Positions 1 through 6,133 of a stretch of DNA of 6,565 bases are shown here, one piece after another. This stretch comes from M3007 sp964589365 (lineage in GTDB: Bacteria > Bacteroidota > Bacteroidia > Chitinophagales > Saprospiraceae). The position numbers and the translations under genes were made by a program. The notes beneath the pieces were generated by a model. That model was not told where the DNA came from. It worked only from the letters and a program-made list of their open reading frames with translations, and ran no database searches. Within the stretch, counting starts at the first letter, position 1. The number at the start of each line of letters is the position of its first letter. The stretch is taken from positions 1 through 6,565 of the forward strand of contig CAZPTQ010000232.1 in the NCBI GenBank assembly GCA_964589365.1, read 5' to 3'.

Positions 1-9
1 CAATGACGA

Positions 10-1479
10 TTATACTGGAAAAGTAAGAATAAAACTACTTCCCTTACCCAGCTCGCTTTGCACATCTACCAGCCCTTTGTGTGCCGTCATAATTGCTTTT
101 ACGTAACTGAGGCCAAGCCCAAAACCCTTCACATCGTGCACATTGCCAGTGTGCTCGCGGTAGAATTTGTCGAAAATGTTTTTTCGCACTTCCTTGGTGA
201 TGCCCATTCCCTTGTCGGTCACGGTCACTTCCACACCAATGGGCACAGTGCGTGTGCTGATAGTGATGTCGGGTATTTCTGGGCTGTATTTGTTGGCGTT
301 GTCCAATAGGTTGTGGATCACGCTGGCAATATGTGTCGAGTCGCCTTCGATAACCGGGTTAGTGGCTTGTAAATCAGTGTGCAATACCCCTTCACGCCGT
401 TCGATTTGCAGGCTAAAATTTGCGACCGCTTGTTCTATTACCTCGTGCAAATTCAGTTCTCCGAGGCTCAGTTCAAAGTCTTTTTTGTCAATCAATGCCA
501 TTTGCAGCACGCGTTCTACCTGACTGTTCATGCGGCGGTTTTCCTGCCGAATGATGTCCACGAAACGTTTGATTTTGTCGGGATTGCCCAAAATCATGGG
601 GCTTCCAATGCTGTCAGCGGCAAGCGAGATGGTAGCGATCGGGGTTTTGAACTCGTGGGTCATGTTGTTTATGAAATCTGTTTTCATTTCTGAAAGTTGT
701 TTTTGGCGGTAAATCACCTGAATGGTGTACCAAAAACAAAACAGCACAATAGCCGTGAATACAATCGAGAGCGAAATCATCCCAAGTGCCGAGCCTAGCA
801 CGATGCGGGTGCGGTTGGGGAAATAGAGCGATAAATCGCCGGGGGATTCAATATCCTGGGTAAAAAGCGCCACTTTATACGGCGAGTTGAAAAGGGTGGG
901 CGCACCTCCTTGAGCGATTTGCGGGCCGCTGTCCTCCACCACAAAATGATCGTTTACAATAACATAGCTACCCCTTGCTTTGGAATAAACACCGTATTGG
1001 TAAGCAGAACGGATGCCCCGACCTTCAATTTCCTCTTGAATTGATTTTGCCAGCAAATCAAGGGGGACGCGCTCCGCCAAAGGCTTGGAGTCCACCAATT
1101 GACTCACTTTCATGTATTCCCACAACGTCACATTGCTTTCAAAACCCTGCCCTCCGTCGCCCGGATTTGGTAAGGTGTCGGGCTGTTGAGCCCCACGCCG
1201 TTTTGAGAAACCATTCTCCAAGTGCTGCGCCGCCCGGCGGATGTTGCGGTTGGCTTCTCCTCCCTGTCCGCGAGAGGAGTTGAGGGCTTCCAACACCCGC
1301 ACTTCTTCATAATATTGGAGTTTCCCCGCCACGCGATTGAGTGCAGCATATACATTTTTGTCAAACTGCTCCTCGTTCAGCCGGACGTTCCAGCCGATCC
1401 AATAAATCTGCAGGCAAATGATGCCGCCAAGTGCCAGCGTCATTAAGCCAATGATGAGTTTTATGCGGCGAGGATTCAT
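10..1479 (-). CDS. Two-TM sensor histidine kinase (HisKA + HATPase_c)
   Basis: This is a membrane sensor kinase of 489 residues. It should autophosphorylate a histidine on receiving a signal and pass the phosphate to a response regulator. Visible parts are: TM helix about residues 7-29; a periplasmic region of about 195 residues with no sensor fold I recognise and a polar, Gly/Arg/Asn-rich stretch around 68-112; a second TM about 227-251; the H-box THEFKTP with phospho-acceptor His275; the N-box HNLLDNANKY (Asn390, Asn394); the G1 box DKGMG (from Asp422); the F box FDKFYREH; and the G2 box GFGLGLS (452-458). All key residues are present, so it should be active. No HAMP domain separates TM2 from the H-box, which is common in Bacteroidota kinases (RprX-like architecture). 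I chose ATG at 1479; a TTG two codons upstream is possible but less likely. The partner regulator is not visible and may lie beyond the left edge. The signal is unknown. Confidence 0.95.
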   Translation of the reverse strand: MNPRRIKLIIGLMTLALGGIICLQIYWIGWNVRLNEEQFDKNVYAALNRVAGKLQYYEEVRVLEALNSSRGQGGEANRNIRRAAQHLENGFSKRRGAQQPDTLPNPGDGGQGFESNVTLWEYMKVSQLVDSKPLAERVPLDLLAKSIQEEIEGRGIRSAYQYGVYSKARGSYVIVNDHFVVEDSGPQIAQGGAPTLFNSPYKVALFTQDIESPGDLSLYFPNRTRIVLGSALGMISLSIVFTAIVLFCFWYTIQVIYRQKQLSEMKTDFINNMTHEFKTPIATISLAADSIGSPMILGNPDKIKRFVDIIRQENRRMNSQVERVLQMALIDKKDFELSLGELNLHEVIEQAVANFSLQIERREGVLHTDLQATNPVIEGDSTHIASVIHNLLDNANKYSPEIPDITISTRTVPIGVEVTVTDKGMGITKEVRKNIFDKFYREHTGNVHDVKGFGLGLSYVKAIMTAHKGLVDVQSELGKGSSFILTFPV

Positions 1480-1490
1480 AGTCAAGTGAG

Positions 1491-1562
1491 TTTACCCGCC
1501 TTCGCTTTTACTCGCTTTAGATTTAGCGGCGGCGAGAAAGCTATGGCGGGTGAACGGGTAAA
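1491..1562. repeat. Nested inverted repeats in the kinase mRNA leader
   Basis: The region between the predicted kinase promoter and its ATG can fold strongly. CCCGCC (1495-1500) pairs with GGCGGG (1545-1550), GCTTT (1504-1508) with AAAGC (1537-1541), and CTCGC (1511-1515) with GCGAG (1532-1536), leaving a loop of about 16 bases. A second perfect 8-bp pairing, TTTACCCG (1491-1498) with CGGGTAAA (1555-1562), shares bases 1495-1498 with the first, so the two outer stems exclude each other. The pairings are read directly from the sequence. A regulatory role, such as a leader switch or protein site, is inference. It could also be a degenerate dispersed repeat. Confidence 0.5.
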
Positions 1563-1571
1563 AAACAACGG

Positions 1572-1601
1572 CAAAAGTAGAAACCCTTTAGCATTGCCCA
1601 A
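1572..1601 (-). promoter_or_regulatory. Bacteroidota-type sigma-A promoter of the histidine kinase
   Basis: Read on the minus strand, TTG (1601-1599) is followed by exactly 19 bases and then TACTTTTG (1579-1572). This matches the known Bacteroidota consensus, TTG-N19-TAnnTTTG, at every defined base. Transcription would start about 5-8 bases further on, near 1565, giving a leader of roughly 85 nt before the ATG at 1479. The leader contains the nested inverted repeats. Confidence 0.75.
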
Positions 1602-1605
1602 CCGA

Positions 1606-1638
1606 TTAACGCGGGCTTAACCCTTCGGCCTATCTTCG
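1606..1638 (+). promoter_or_regulatory. Probable promoter of xerD, giving a nearly leaderless mRNA
   Basis: TATCTTCG at 1631-1638 is one base off the Bacteroidota -7 consensus TAnnTTTG. TTAAC at 1606-1610, 20 bases upstream, is a weak candidate for the -33 element. The -7 box ends only 5 bases before the ATG at 1644, so transcription would begin at or very near the start codon. The -33 elements of this promoter and of the opposite kinase promoter lie only a few bases apart, so binding at one could affect the other. Confidence 0.5.
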
Positions 1639-1643
1639 CAGCC

Positions 1644-2552
1644 ATGAACTGGCCCGCCGCCATCCAATCTTTCCGCAATTACCTTCTGCTAGAACGCTCG
1701 ATGAGCCATAATACCATCGAAGCTTACCTCAACGATGTGGGAAAGTTTGTGCAATGGCTCGAGCTGGAAGCACGCGCTTTGACGCCTTTGTTGGTAAAGG
1801 CAGACGACTTGACGCAGTTCATTTTGTGGGCCAATCGCCTGGGTCTCGAAGCAAGTACCCAAGCCCGACTGATTTCGGGCCTTCGAGCATTTTACAAGTA
1901 TCTGCTGGTCGAAGATATGCTTGACGACGACCCGACCGAACTGCTCGAAAGTCCGCGTATGCGTCGCAAAATTCCGGAAGTGCTCAGTGTTCATGAAGTA
2001 CAGGCCATGCTCAATGCCGTGGACCTTTCGGAGCCGCAAGGTCAGCGCAACCGCGCCATTTTGGAGATGTTGTATGCTTGTGGCTTGCGCGTCAGTGAGT
2101 TGGTAAACCTTCGCCTTACCCAACTTTTTCTTGAAGCGAATTTTTTAAAAGTAGTGGGGAAAAACAACAAAGAGCGCCTCGTACCTATCGGCGCGGAAGC
2201 CGTAAAGTATTTAAGAATTTACCTTGAAAAAATTCGAAATCTCCAGACCAACATAAAAAAAGAAGCAGAAAACGTGGTTTTCCTCAATCGTCGTGGCGGA
2301 AGGATGAGCCGCGTGATGGTGTTCCTCTTAGTCAAGGAATTTGCCGCAAAAGCGGGCATCGTGAAGAACATAAGTCCACATACATTCCGCCACACTTTTG
2401 CCACGCATCTTGTTGAAGGTGGCGCGGATCTGAAGGCAGTTCAAGACATGTTGGGGCACGAAAGCATCACCACCACAGAGATTTACACCCACCTTGACAC
2501 GGAGTACCTCAAAGAGACGATTTACCTTTACCACCCAAGATTGAAAATGTGA
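1644..2552 (+). CDS. xerD: Tyrosine recombinase XerD
   Basis: This 302-residue protein has the usual XerD length. Together with XerC, XerD resolves chromosome dimers at the dif site during cell division. An N-terminal SAM-like DNA-binding domain covers about residues 1-90, including the typical FRNYLLLERSMSHNTIEAY stretch. The catalytic domain follows from about 110. All catalytic residues are visible: Arg149 (ACGLRVSE), Lys173 (VGKNNKER), His246 and Arg249 (SPHTFRHTFATHL), His272 (MLGHES) and the nucleophile Tyr281 (EIYTH). The C-terminus YHPRLK is typical of Xer proteins. Xer rather than phage integrase is favoured by the compact length, the N-terminal motif and the lack of an att site or cargo nearby. 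XerC and XerD are hard to separate by eye, so the D assignment is less certain than the family. It is probably first in a plus-strand cluster with the EVE gene. Confidence 0.93.
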   Translation: MNWPAAIQSFRNYLLLERSMSHNTIEAYLNDVGKFVQWLELEARALTPLLVKADDLTQFILWANRLGLEASTQARLISGLRAFYKYLLVEDMLDDDPTELLESPRMRRKIPEVLSVHEVQAMLNAVDLSEPQGQRNRAILEMLYACGLRVSELVNLRLTQLFLEANFLKVVGKNNKERLVPIGAEAVKYLRIYLEKIRNLQTNIKKEAENVVFLNRRGGRMSRVMVFLLVKEFAAKAGIVKNISPHTFRHTFATHLVEGGADLKAVQDMLGHESITTTEIYTHLDTEYLKETIYLYHPRLKM

Positions 2553-2553
2553 G

Positions 2554-2613
2554 CGCGTCACCGTTCCACCAATCACCATTCCACCAATCACTAATAAACC
2601 AATCACCATTTCA
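2554..2613 (+). repeat. Four degenerate 15-bp tandem repeats filling the xerD-EVE gap
   Basis: Units start at 2554, 2569, 2584 and 2599. Units 2 to 4 all begin CCAATCAC; units 2 and 4 share CCAATCACCATT, and unit 3 diverges at its end. Unit 1 matches unit 2 at 11 of 15 positions. The array begins one base after the xerD stop codon, and its last base is the A of the EVE start codon. The 60-base gap therefore has the length of exactly four units. No Shine-Dalgarno sequence, promoter consensus or terminator hairpin is visible in it. Confidence 0.75.
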
Positions 2614-3026
2614 TGAACTATTGGCTTGTCAAATCAGAACCCGATGTATATGGCTATGACCAGCTCGTAGCAGAAGGCCATGCCCGTTGGGATGGTGTGC
2701 GCAATTATCAGGCGCGCAACAACCTGCGAGCCATGAAAGTGGGCGACCTCTGTTTTTTTTACCATTCCAACATCGGTCTGGAGGTTGTGGCTGTTGCCCG
2801 AGTGTCGCGAGCGCATTACCCAGACCCAACGGCCGAAAAGGGCGATTGGTCTTGTGTGGAATTGGAACCAGTGAAACCCTTTGTGCGTCCCGTTACCCTT
2901 GCGGAAATCAAAGCACACCCTGATTTGCAACAACTACTTTTGGTGCGCAACGCACGTTTGTCGGTAATGCCTGTGTCTTCCGACGAATTTTCTACTATAC
3001 TGGCCATGGGAGAGACCCAACTTTGA
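2613..3026 (+). CDS. EVE-domain protein (PUA/YTH-like fold, thymocyte nuclear protein 1 type)
   Basis: This 137-residue protein is a single EVE domain and is complete at the usual size. Family hallmarks run the whole length: YWLVKSEP at 3-10, WDGVRNYQARNNLRAMKVGD at 26-45, FFYHSN at 48-53, YPDPTA at 69-74, PVTLAEIK at 93-100, and RLSVMPVSSDEF to the MG motif near the end. EVE domains belong to the PUA superfamily and are related in fold to YTH domains. Some bind modified bases, and fused versions occur in modification-dependent restriction, but the role of the stand-alone bacterial protein is not established. No nuclease or methylase gene is next to it, so this context does not support a restriction role. 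The ATG start is fixed by the family N-terminus. It lies downstream of xerD and ends 3 bases before the next gene, so the three are probably co-transcribed. Confidence 0.92.
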   Translation: MNYWLVKSEPDVYGYDQLVAEGHARWDGVRNYQARNNLRAMKVGDLCFFYHSNIGLEVVAVARVSRAHYPDPTAEKGDWSCVELEPVKPFVRPVTLAEIKAHPDLQQLLLVRNARLSVMPVSSDEFSTILAMGETQL

Positions 3027-3029
3027 ACT

Positions 3030-3548
3030 ATGATTTACAAATATTCTTACGGCGGGCGAAGCCTGAACCAGTTTCCAGGCGGGGGTCTCGGTTGTCTTAT
3101 TTTCTCGGTGCTCTTTATAGTTGGCGCATACTACCTGCTTCAAGGGCTTTACTACCTGCTGCTTTGGGCAGCTCCTGCACTATTGGTACTCGCGCTTATT
3201 ATCAATTGGCGCGTTTTTCCTGACACCCTTAAAAGTTGGCTCAAAACCTTGGAAACCAACCCTTTGAATGCATTGCTTGCATTGGCGGTTGCCGTGCTCG
3301 TATTCCCGTTCTTCTCCTTGTACATTTTTTTGAAAGCTATTGGATACCGCAAGATGGAGCAATTGCGCCGCCAATTTGGCCAAGATGAAAACCCTCGGGA
3401 GGAGGATTTTGTAGCGTTTGAAGAACTGGAAAGTACGCCCAAACGAAGCTTCGACGAGGAGGTTGAAATACCCGAACTACCTATTGAGCCGGAAAAGCGG
3501 GAGCCTAAAAAAGATCAAAACCCGTATGATTCGCTTTTCAACGGCTAG
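3030..3548 (+). CDS. Small integral membrane protein with charged cytoplasmic-type tail, function unknown
   Basis: I do not recognise this 172-residue protein with confidence. It has a short polar N-terminus with GGR and PGGGLG motifs. A long hydrophobic stretch at about 20-58 could be one or two TM helices and is rich in Tyr and Leu. A further TM lies at about 79-103. The tail from about 105 to the end is highly charged and acidic-to-mixed (EEDFVAFEELE, FDEEVEIPELPIEPEKREPKK) and looks disordered. It ends in NPYDSLFNG. The ATG is 3 bases after the EVE stop, indicating tight co-transcription and probably translational coupling. Lineage-restricted Bacteroidota membrane proteins of this design exist as DUF families, but I will not assign one by eye. 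Its stop codon TAG lies in a CTAG that forms the left end of the adjoining inverted-repeat element, so the element probably inserted exactly at the end of this gene. Confidence 0.82.
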   Translation: MIYKYSYGGRSLNQFPGGGLGCLIFSVLFIVGAYYLLQGLYYLLLWAAPALLVLALIINWRVFPDTLKSWLKTLETNPLNALLALAVAVLVFPFFSLYIFLKAIGYRKMEQLRRQFGQDENPREEDFVAFEELESTPKRSFDEEVEIPELPIEPEKREPKKDQNPYDSLFNG

Positions 3549-3708
3549 TGCCGCATCCACTGAATAACCTATGAATATACGAGGCAGATTTTTTGCTCAT
3601 CAAGGCATGAGAAGGGCGAAATGCGGGACATTTTAACCGACGAATAACGAAGATGAGCGGAAAATATGGCCGTCAGATTCATAGGTTATTCAGTGGATGT
3701 GGCACTAG
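3545..3708. mobile_element. MITE-like inverted-repeat element with CTAG at both ends
   Basis: The arms 3549-3576 and 3677-3704 are inverted copies of 28 bp with one mismatch (G3553 opposite T3700, a G-U pair in RNA). Each is flanked by CTAG (3545-3548 and 3705-3708). CTAG is palindromic, so it can be read either as part of the arms or as a 4-bp target duplication. Further in, 3585-3601 and 3652-3668 are also roughly complementary around GCTCATC/GATGAGC. The remaining core of about 50 bases is unpaired by eye. There is no transposase gene, so if mobile it would depend on one elsewhere. Lying between converging genes, its transcripts would form a very stable hairpin that could stop transcription from both sides, although no U-run follows the stem. 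A purely structural terminator or a conserved RNA are alternatives. Confidence 0.65.
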
Positions 3709-3717
3709 CTGCTTGCA

Positions 3718-5541
3718 TTAGCGGTACATCTCTTCTATCTGCCTACTGCATTTTTGGAGAATAACCCGGCGTTTCATCTTGAGTGTTGGCGTGAGCTCGG
3801 CTTCCGTGCCGTCGGTTTTCACCGCTTCCCATGGTTCCGATATCAGTGCAAATTTTTTGAGCTGATCCACATGGCTGAAGTGCGGATTTACGCGTTCGAG
3901 GAGCATCTCGTAACGGTGCAGCACCTTTGGGTTTTCAATCATCTGAGCCAAAGTGGTCCATTGCACACCGTGTTTTTTACACCAGTCGCGCAGACCTTCC
4001 GTAGAAGGCACGATGAGTGCCGACACAAATTTCATGTTTTCGCCGACTACCATCGCCTGCTCCACGAGGTGATGTTCTTTTAGCATGGATTCGATGGGCG
4101 TGGGTGCCACATATTTGCCGCCGCTTGTCTTCAGGAGTTCCTTTTTTCGGTCGGTTATTTTCAAAAACTTACGTGCTCCTGGGCCATCTACAAACATACC
4201 CACATCTCCTGTAGCAAGCCAGCGTTCGCCCTTGATTTCGCGGATCATTTCGGCGGTTTGTTGGGCTTGTTTGTAATAGCCGAGCATCAGTCCGGGAGTT
4301 TTGGCGAGTATTTCGCCTTCGCCGGGTCGGAAATCGGGTCCTTCTTCGATGCGAAGCTCCACCCCGTCTATCACCGTGCCTACCGTGCCAAGCATTGCCT
4401 CGCCGGGACCAAATCCGTTGACGCTAAGGCCTGGCGCCACCTCGCTGAGTCCGTACAATTCACGAACAGGTATGCCGGCCGCATTGAAGCTGCGCAGTAC
4501 CCGCAAGGGGCAAGCGCTCGCACCCGTGGTCAAGCCTTTCACGCAGCCGCCAAGACCTGCACGCCACTTGGAAAAAACGAGCCGGTCTGCGATTTTCCAT
4601 TGAAAGGCCTTCCAGCCGGAATATTTTTTGTCAAAATCCCAGTCTTCGGCCAGGCTCAATGCCCAAAAGAATATCCAACGTTTAAGCCCCGTCAATTCCA
4701 GGCCCTTGTTGTAAATCCGATCGTAAACTTTCTCTAGAAGGCGGGGCACGCAGGTGAAAAAGTGGGGTTTAATAGCTTGAAGATCACCTGTTTCGCCGCC
4801 CAAATTATCCGTGCCCGTGAACGAAACGCTGGCTCCAGCAGCTGTAAAAAGATACACCGCTACCCGTTCGTATACGTGGCTGACTGGGAGAAAACTCAAC
4901 ACACGGTCTCCTGTATAGATGGGCGCGAGTTTGCCTACTACCTCCACGTTGAAAGCAATATTGCGGTGCGAGAGCATCACACCTTTGGGGTTGCCGGTGG
5001 TTCCGGAGGTATAAATGATCGTGGCCAAATCTTCTGGCCGGATGCTGTTTTTGATGCGTTCAACTTCTGAAAAATCCGCGTTTTCAGCAGACAAAAATTC
5101 GGAAAAATGTCGAACGCCCGACTGCTGGTGAAAGCTGAAAACTTCATTCAAGCCAGCCGATTTTCCTTTGGCAGCCAACACTTTATCAAGCAAATCACCT
5201 TCACCGACGATGCAGTACTTCGCTTCAGACTCGTTCAAAATGTACTCGTACTCGCGAGAACTGATGCTGGGGTACATCGGCACATTTATCACACCGATTT
5301 GTAGCATGGCGTAATCTAGCGCAACCCATTCGGGGATGGTTTGGTAAACCGCTGTGGCGACTTTATCACCTGGTTTCAAGCCGAGTTGAAGCAGACCTAG
5401 GCTGGCGCGATTGACCAGCGCGACCATTTCAGCGGTAGAGATGTAACGCCATTCCCCTTTGATTTTTTGGCCAAATGCCTTTTCGAGCGGATAGTCCTGA
5501 AGTTGTTGGTAGAGGTAGTCGAATAGACGTTTTTCAAACAT
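3718..5541 (-). CDS. Long-chain acyl-CoA synthetase (AMP-forming fatty acid-CoA ligase)
   Basis: This 607-residue enzyme belongs to the adenylate-forming superfamily. It would activate fatty acids with ATP and CoA through an acyl-AMP intermediate, at the cytoplasmic face of the membrane, for beta-oxidation or lipid synthesis. Motifs in order are: the P-loop YTSGTTGNPKG at 177-187; LPVSHVYER about 218-226, typical of long-chain enzymes; YGLSEVAPG at 363-371; ATGDVG with the ribose-binding Asp446; and the hinge region TDRKKELLKTSGGKYVAP at 463-480. LTPTLKMKRR near the C-terminus contains the predicted catalytic Lys588. The length and the HVYER and TSGGKYVAP motifs favour the long-chain (FAA/FadD15-like) group over acetyl-CoA synthetases or NRPS domains. 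I chose ATG at 5541, where MFEKRLFDYL matches the family start. An in-frame extension to 5595 would run into the DinB gene and encodes an unrelated Lys/Cys-rich leader. It follows the DinB gene by 28 bases, so co-transcription is likely. Confidence 0.95.
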   Translation of the reverse strand: MFEKRLFDYLYQQLQDYPLEKAFGQKIKGEWRYISTAEMVALVNRASLGLLQLGLKPGDKVATAVYQTIPEWVALDYAMLQIGVINVPMYPSISSREYEYILNESEAKYCIVGEGDLLDKVLAAKGKSAGLNEVFSFHQQSGVRHFSEFLSAENADFSEVERIKNSIRPEDLATIIYTSGTTGNPKGVMLSHRNIAFNVEVVGKLAPIYTGDRVLSFLPVSHVYERVAVYLFTAAGASVSFTGTDNLGGETGDLQAIKPHFFTCVPRLLEKVYDRIYNKGLELTGLKRWIFFWALSLAEDWDFDKKYSGWKAFQWKIADRLVFSKWRAGLGGCVKGLTTGASACPLRVLRSFNAAGIPVRELYGLSEVAPGLSVNGFGPGEAMLGTVGTVIDGVELRIEEGPDFRPGEGEILAKTPGLMLGYYKQAQQTAEMIREIKGERWLATGDVGMFVDGPGARKFLKITDRKKELLKTSGGKYVAPTPIESMLKEHHLVEQAMVVGENMKFVSALIVPSTEGLRDWCKKHGVQWTTLAQMIENPKVLHRYEMLLERVNPHFSHVDQLKKFALISEPWEAVKTDGTEAELTPTLKMKRRVILQKCSRQIEEMYR

Positions 5542-5569
5542 GGCGGATATTGATTTTCGTTTTTTATGA

Positions 5570-6082
5570 TCACAAATACCTTTCCCGCAGCACATTCATG
5601 TGGTGGAGTTGATGCCCAATAATGATAAAAAAAAGCGCGCGCACAGATACTTTCCAATTGCTCGCTGTGAGCAGGAATTTCGACTGTTCTTCAGAGCATT
5701 GCGCTGCAAGCGCGAGCGTGCCGTCACGCACTGTTTTCCATTCTTTCAGCAAATCTTTGATGCTGCGCTCCTCGACTTTGGCTTCTTCCATCCAGAAATC
5801 CTGGTTGAAGCCCGGCAACGGCGCACGGTCACCCCGGATACCCCACAGGGCACGAAAAGCAAATACCCGCTCCGCATCAATGATATGGATGAGCAATTGT
5901 TTGATGGTCCATTTCCCCGACTCGTAGGCATGGTTGCCCATCTCTTCTGGCAGACTGCCAATCAATTGCTGCGCTTCCTTGAAGGTTTTTTTCAAAAGGC
6001 TCTGTACAGTGCCACGCGAGGGCACTGTGTCCAGGTAGCCTTGGTAGAATGATGCAAATTCGCCTTTTTTTGGCCTTTTCAT
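5570..6082 (-). CDS. DinB-family (DinB-like four-helix bundle) metal-binding protein
   Basis: This 170-residue protein has the length and pattern of the DinB/YfiT-like superfamily, which forms a four-helix bundle holding a divalent metal with three histidines. The likely ligands are His66 in the helix KQLLIHIIDAERVF, and His157 and His161 in GHQLHHMNVLRERYL at the C-terminus. The segment SGKWTIKQLLIH and the closing GHQLHHM..LRERY are characteristic. Known members include damage-inducible proteins of Bacillus and thiol-S-transferases using bacillithiol or mycothiol, but most are uncharacterised and no substrate can be read from the sequence. The name does not mean DNA polymerase IV. The ATG at 6082 is the only sensible start. 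It lies between a small membrane-protein gene (51-base gap) and the acyl-CoA synthetase (28-base gap), all on the same strand. Confidence 0.88.
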   Translation of the reverse strand: MKRPKKGEFASFYQGYLDTVPSRGTVQSLLKKTFKEAQQLIGSLPEEMGNHAYESGKWTIKQLLIHIIDAERVFAFRALWGIRGDRAPLPGFNQDFWMEEAKVEERSIKDLLKEWKTVRDGTLALAAQCSEEQSKFLLTASNWKVSVRALFFIIIGHQLHHMNVLRERYL

Positions 6083-6085
6083 GTC

Positions 6086-6128
6086 TGTAAATGTGGTAAA
6101 TTTACAAATGTGGACAATGTGATTTACC
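6086..6128. promoter_or_regulatory. Palindrome-rich gap before the DinB gene, possible operator
   Basis: This short A/T-rich gap holds several overlapping symmetric motifs: the perfect palindrome GTAAATTTAC (6096-6105), TGTAAAT (6086-6092) inverted as ATTTACA (6100-6106), and GGTAAAT (6095-6101) inverted as ATTTACC (6122-6128). AAATGTGG also occurs twice as a direct repeat, 17 bases apart (6089-6096 and 6106-6113). On the minus strand TAAATTTA resembles a -7 box, but no TTG is suitably placed. A repressor or activator site controlling the DinB gene is possible but not demonstrated. Confidence 0.3.
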
Positions 6129-6133
6129 TGAAC

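Noticed and set aside
1128..1364. Open frame of 78 codons on the minus strand inside the histidine kinase gene, and several plus-strand frames opposite it.
   Set aside because: They overlap the kinase coding frame, whose motifs are intact, and show no family features of their own.
1644..2552. Tyrosine recombinase as the integrase of a genomic island or integron.
   Set aside because: The length, N-terminal domain and C-terminus fit a housekeeping Xer protein, and no att repeats, tRNA gene or cassette array is present nearby.
2554..2613. CRISPR-like array.
   Set aside because: The 15-bp units are contiguous with no spacers and are degenerate, so it is a simple tandem repeat.
2613..3026. EVE-domain gene as part of a modification-dependent restriction or defence system.
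   Set aside because: It is a stand-alone domain with no nuclease, methylase or AAA+ partner in the window. Neighbours are a Xer recombinase and a small membrane protein.
3569..3682. A 37-codon open frame on the minus strand inside the inverted-repeat element, with ATG in one arm and TAG in the other.
   Set aside because: The arms contain CTATGAAT/ATTCATAG, so each arm supplies both an ATG and a TAG by symmetry. The frame is short, has no recognised motif or start signal, and is most likely a by-product.
5542..5595. N-terminal extension of the acyl-CoA synthetase starting at 5595.
   Set aside because: It would overlap the end of the DinB gene and encode a Cys/Lys-rich leader not seen in the family. 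The ATG at 5541 fits the family start.
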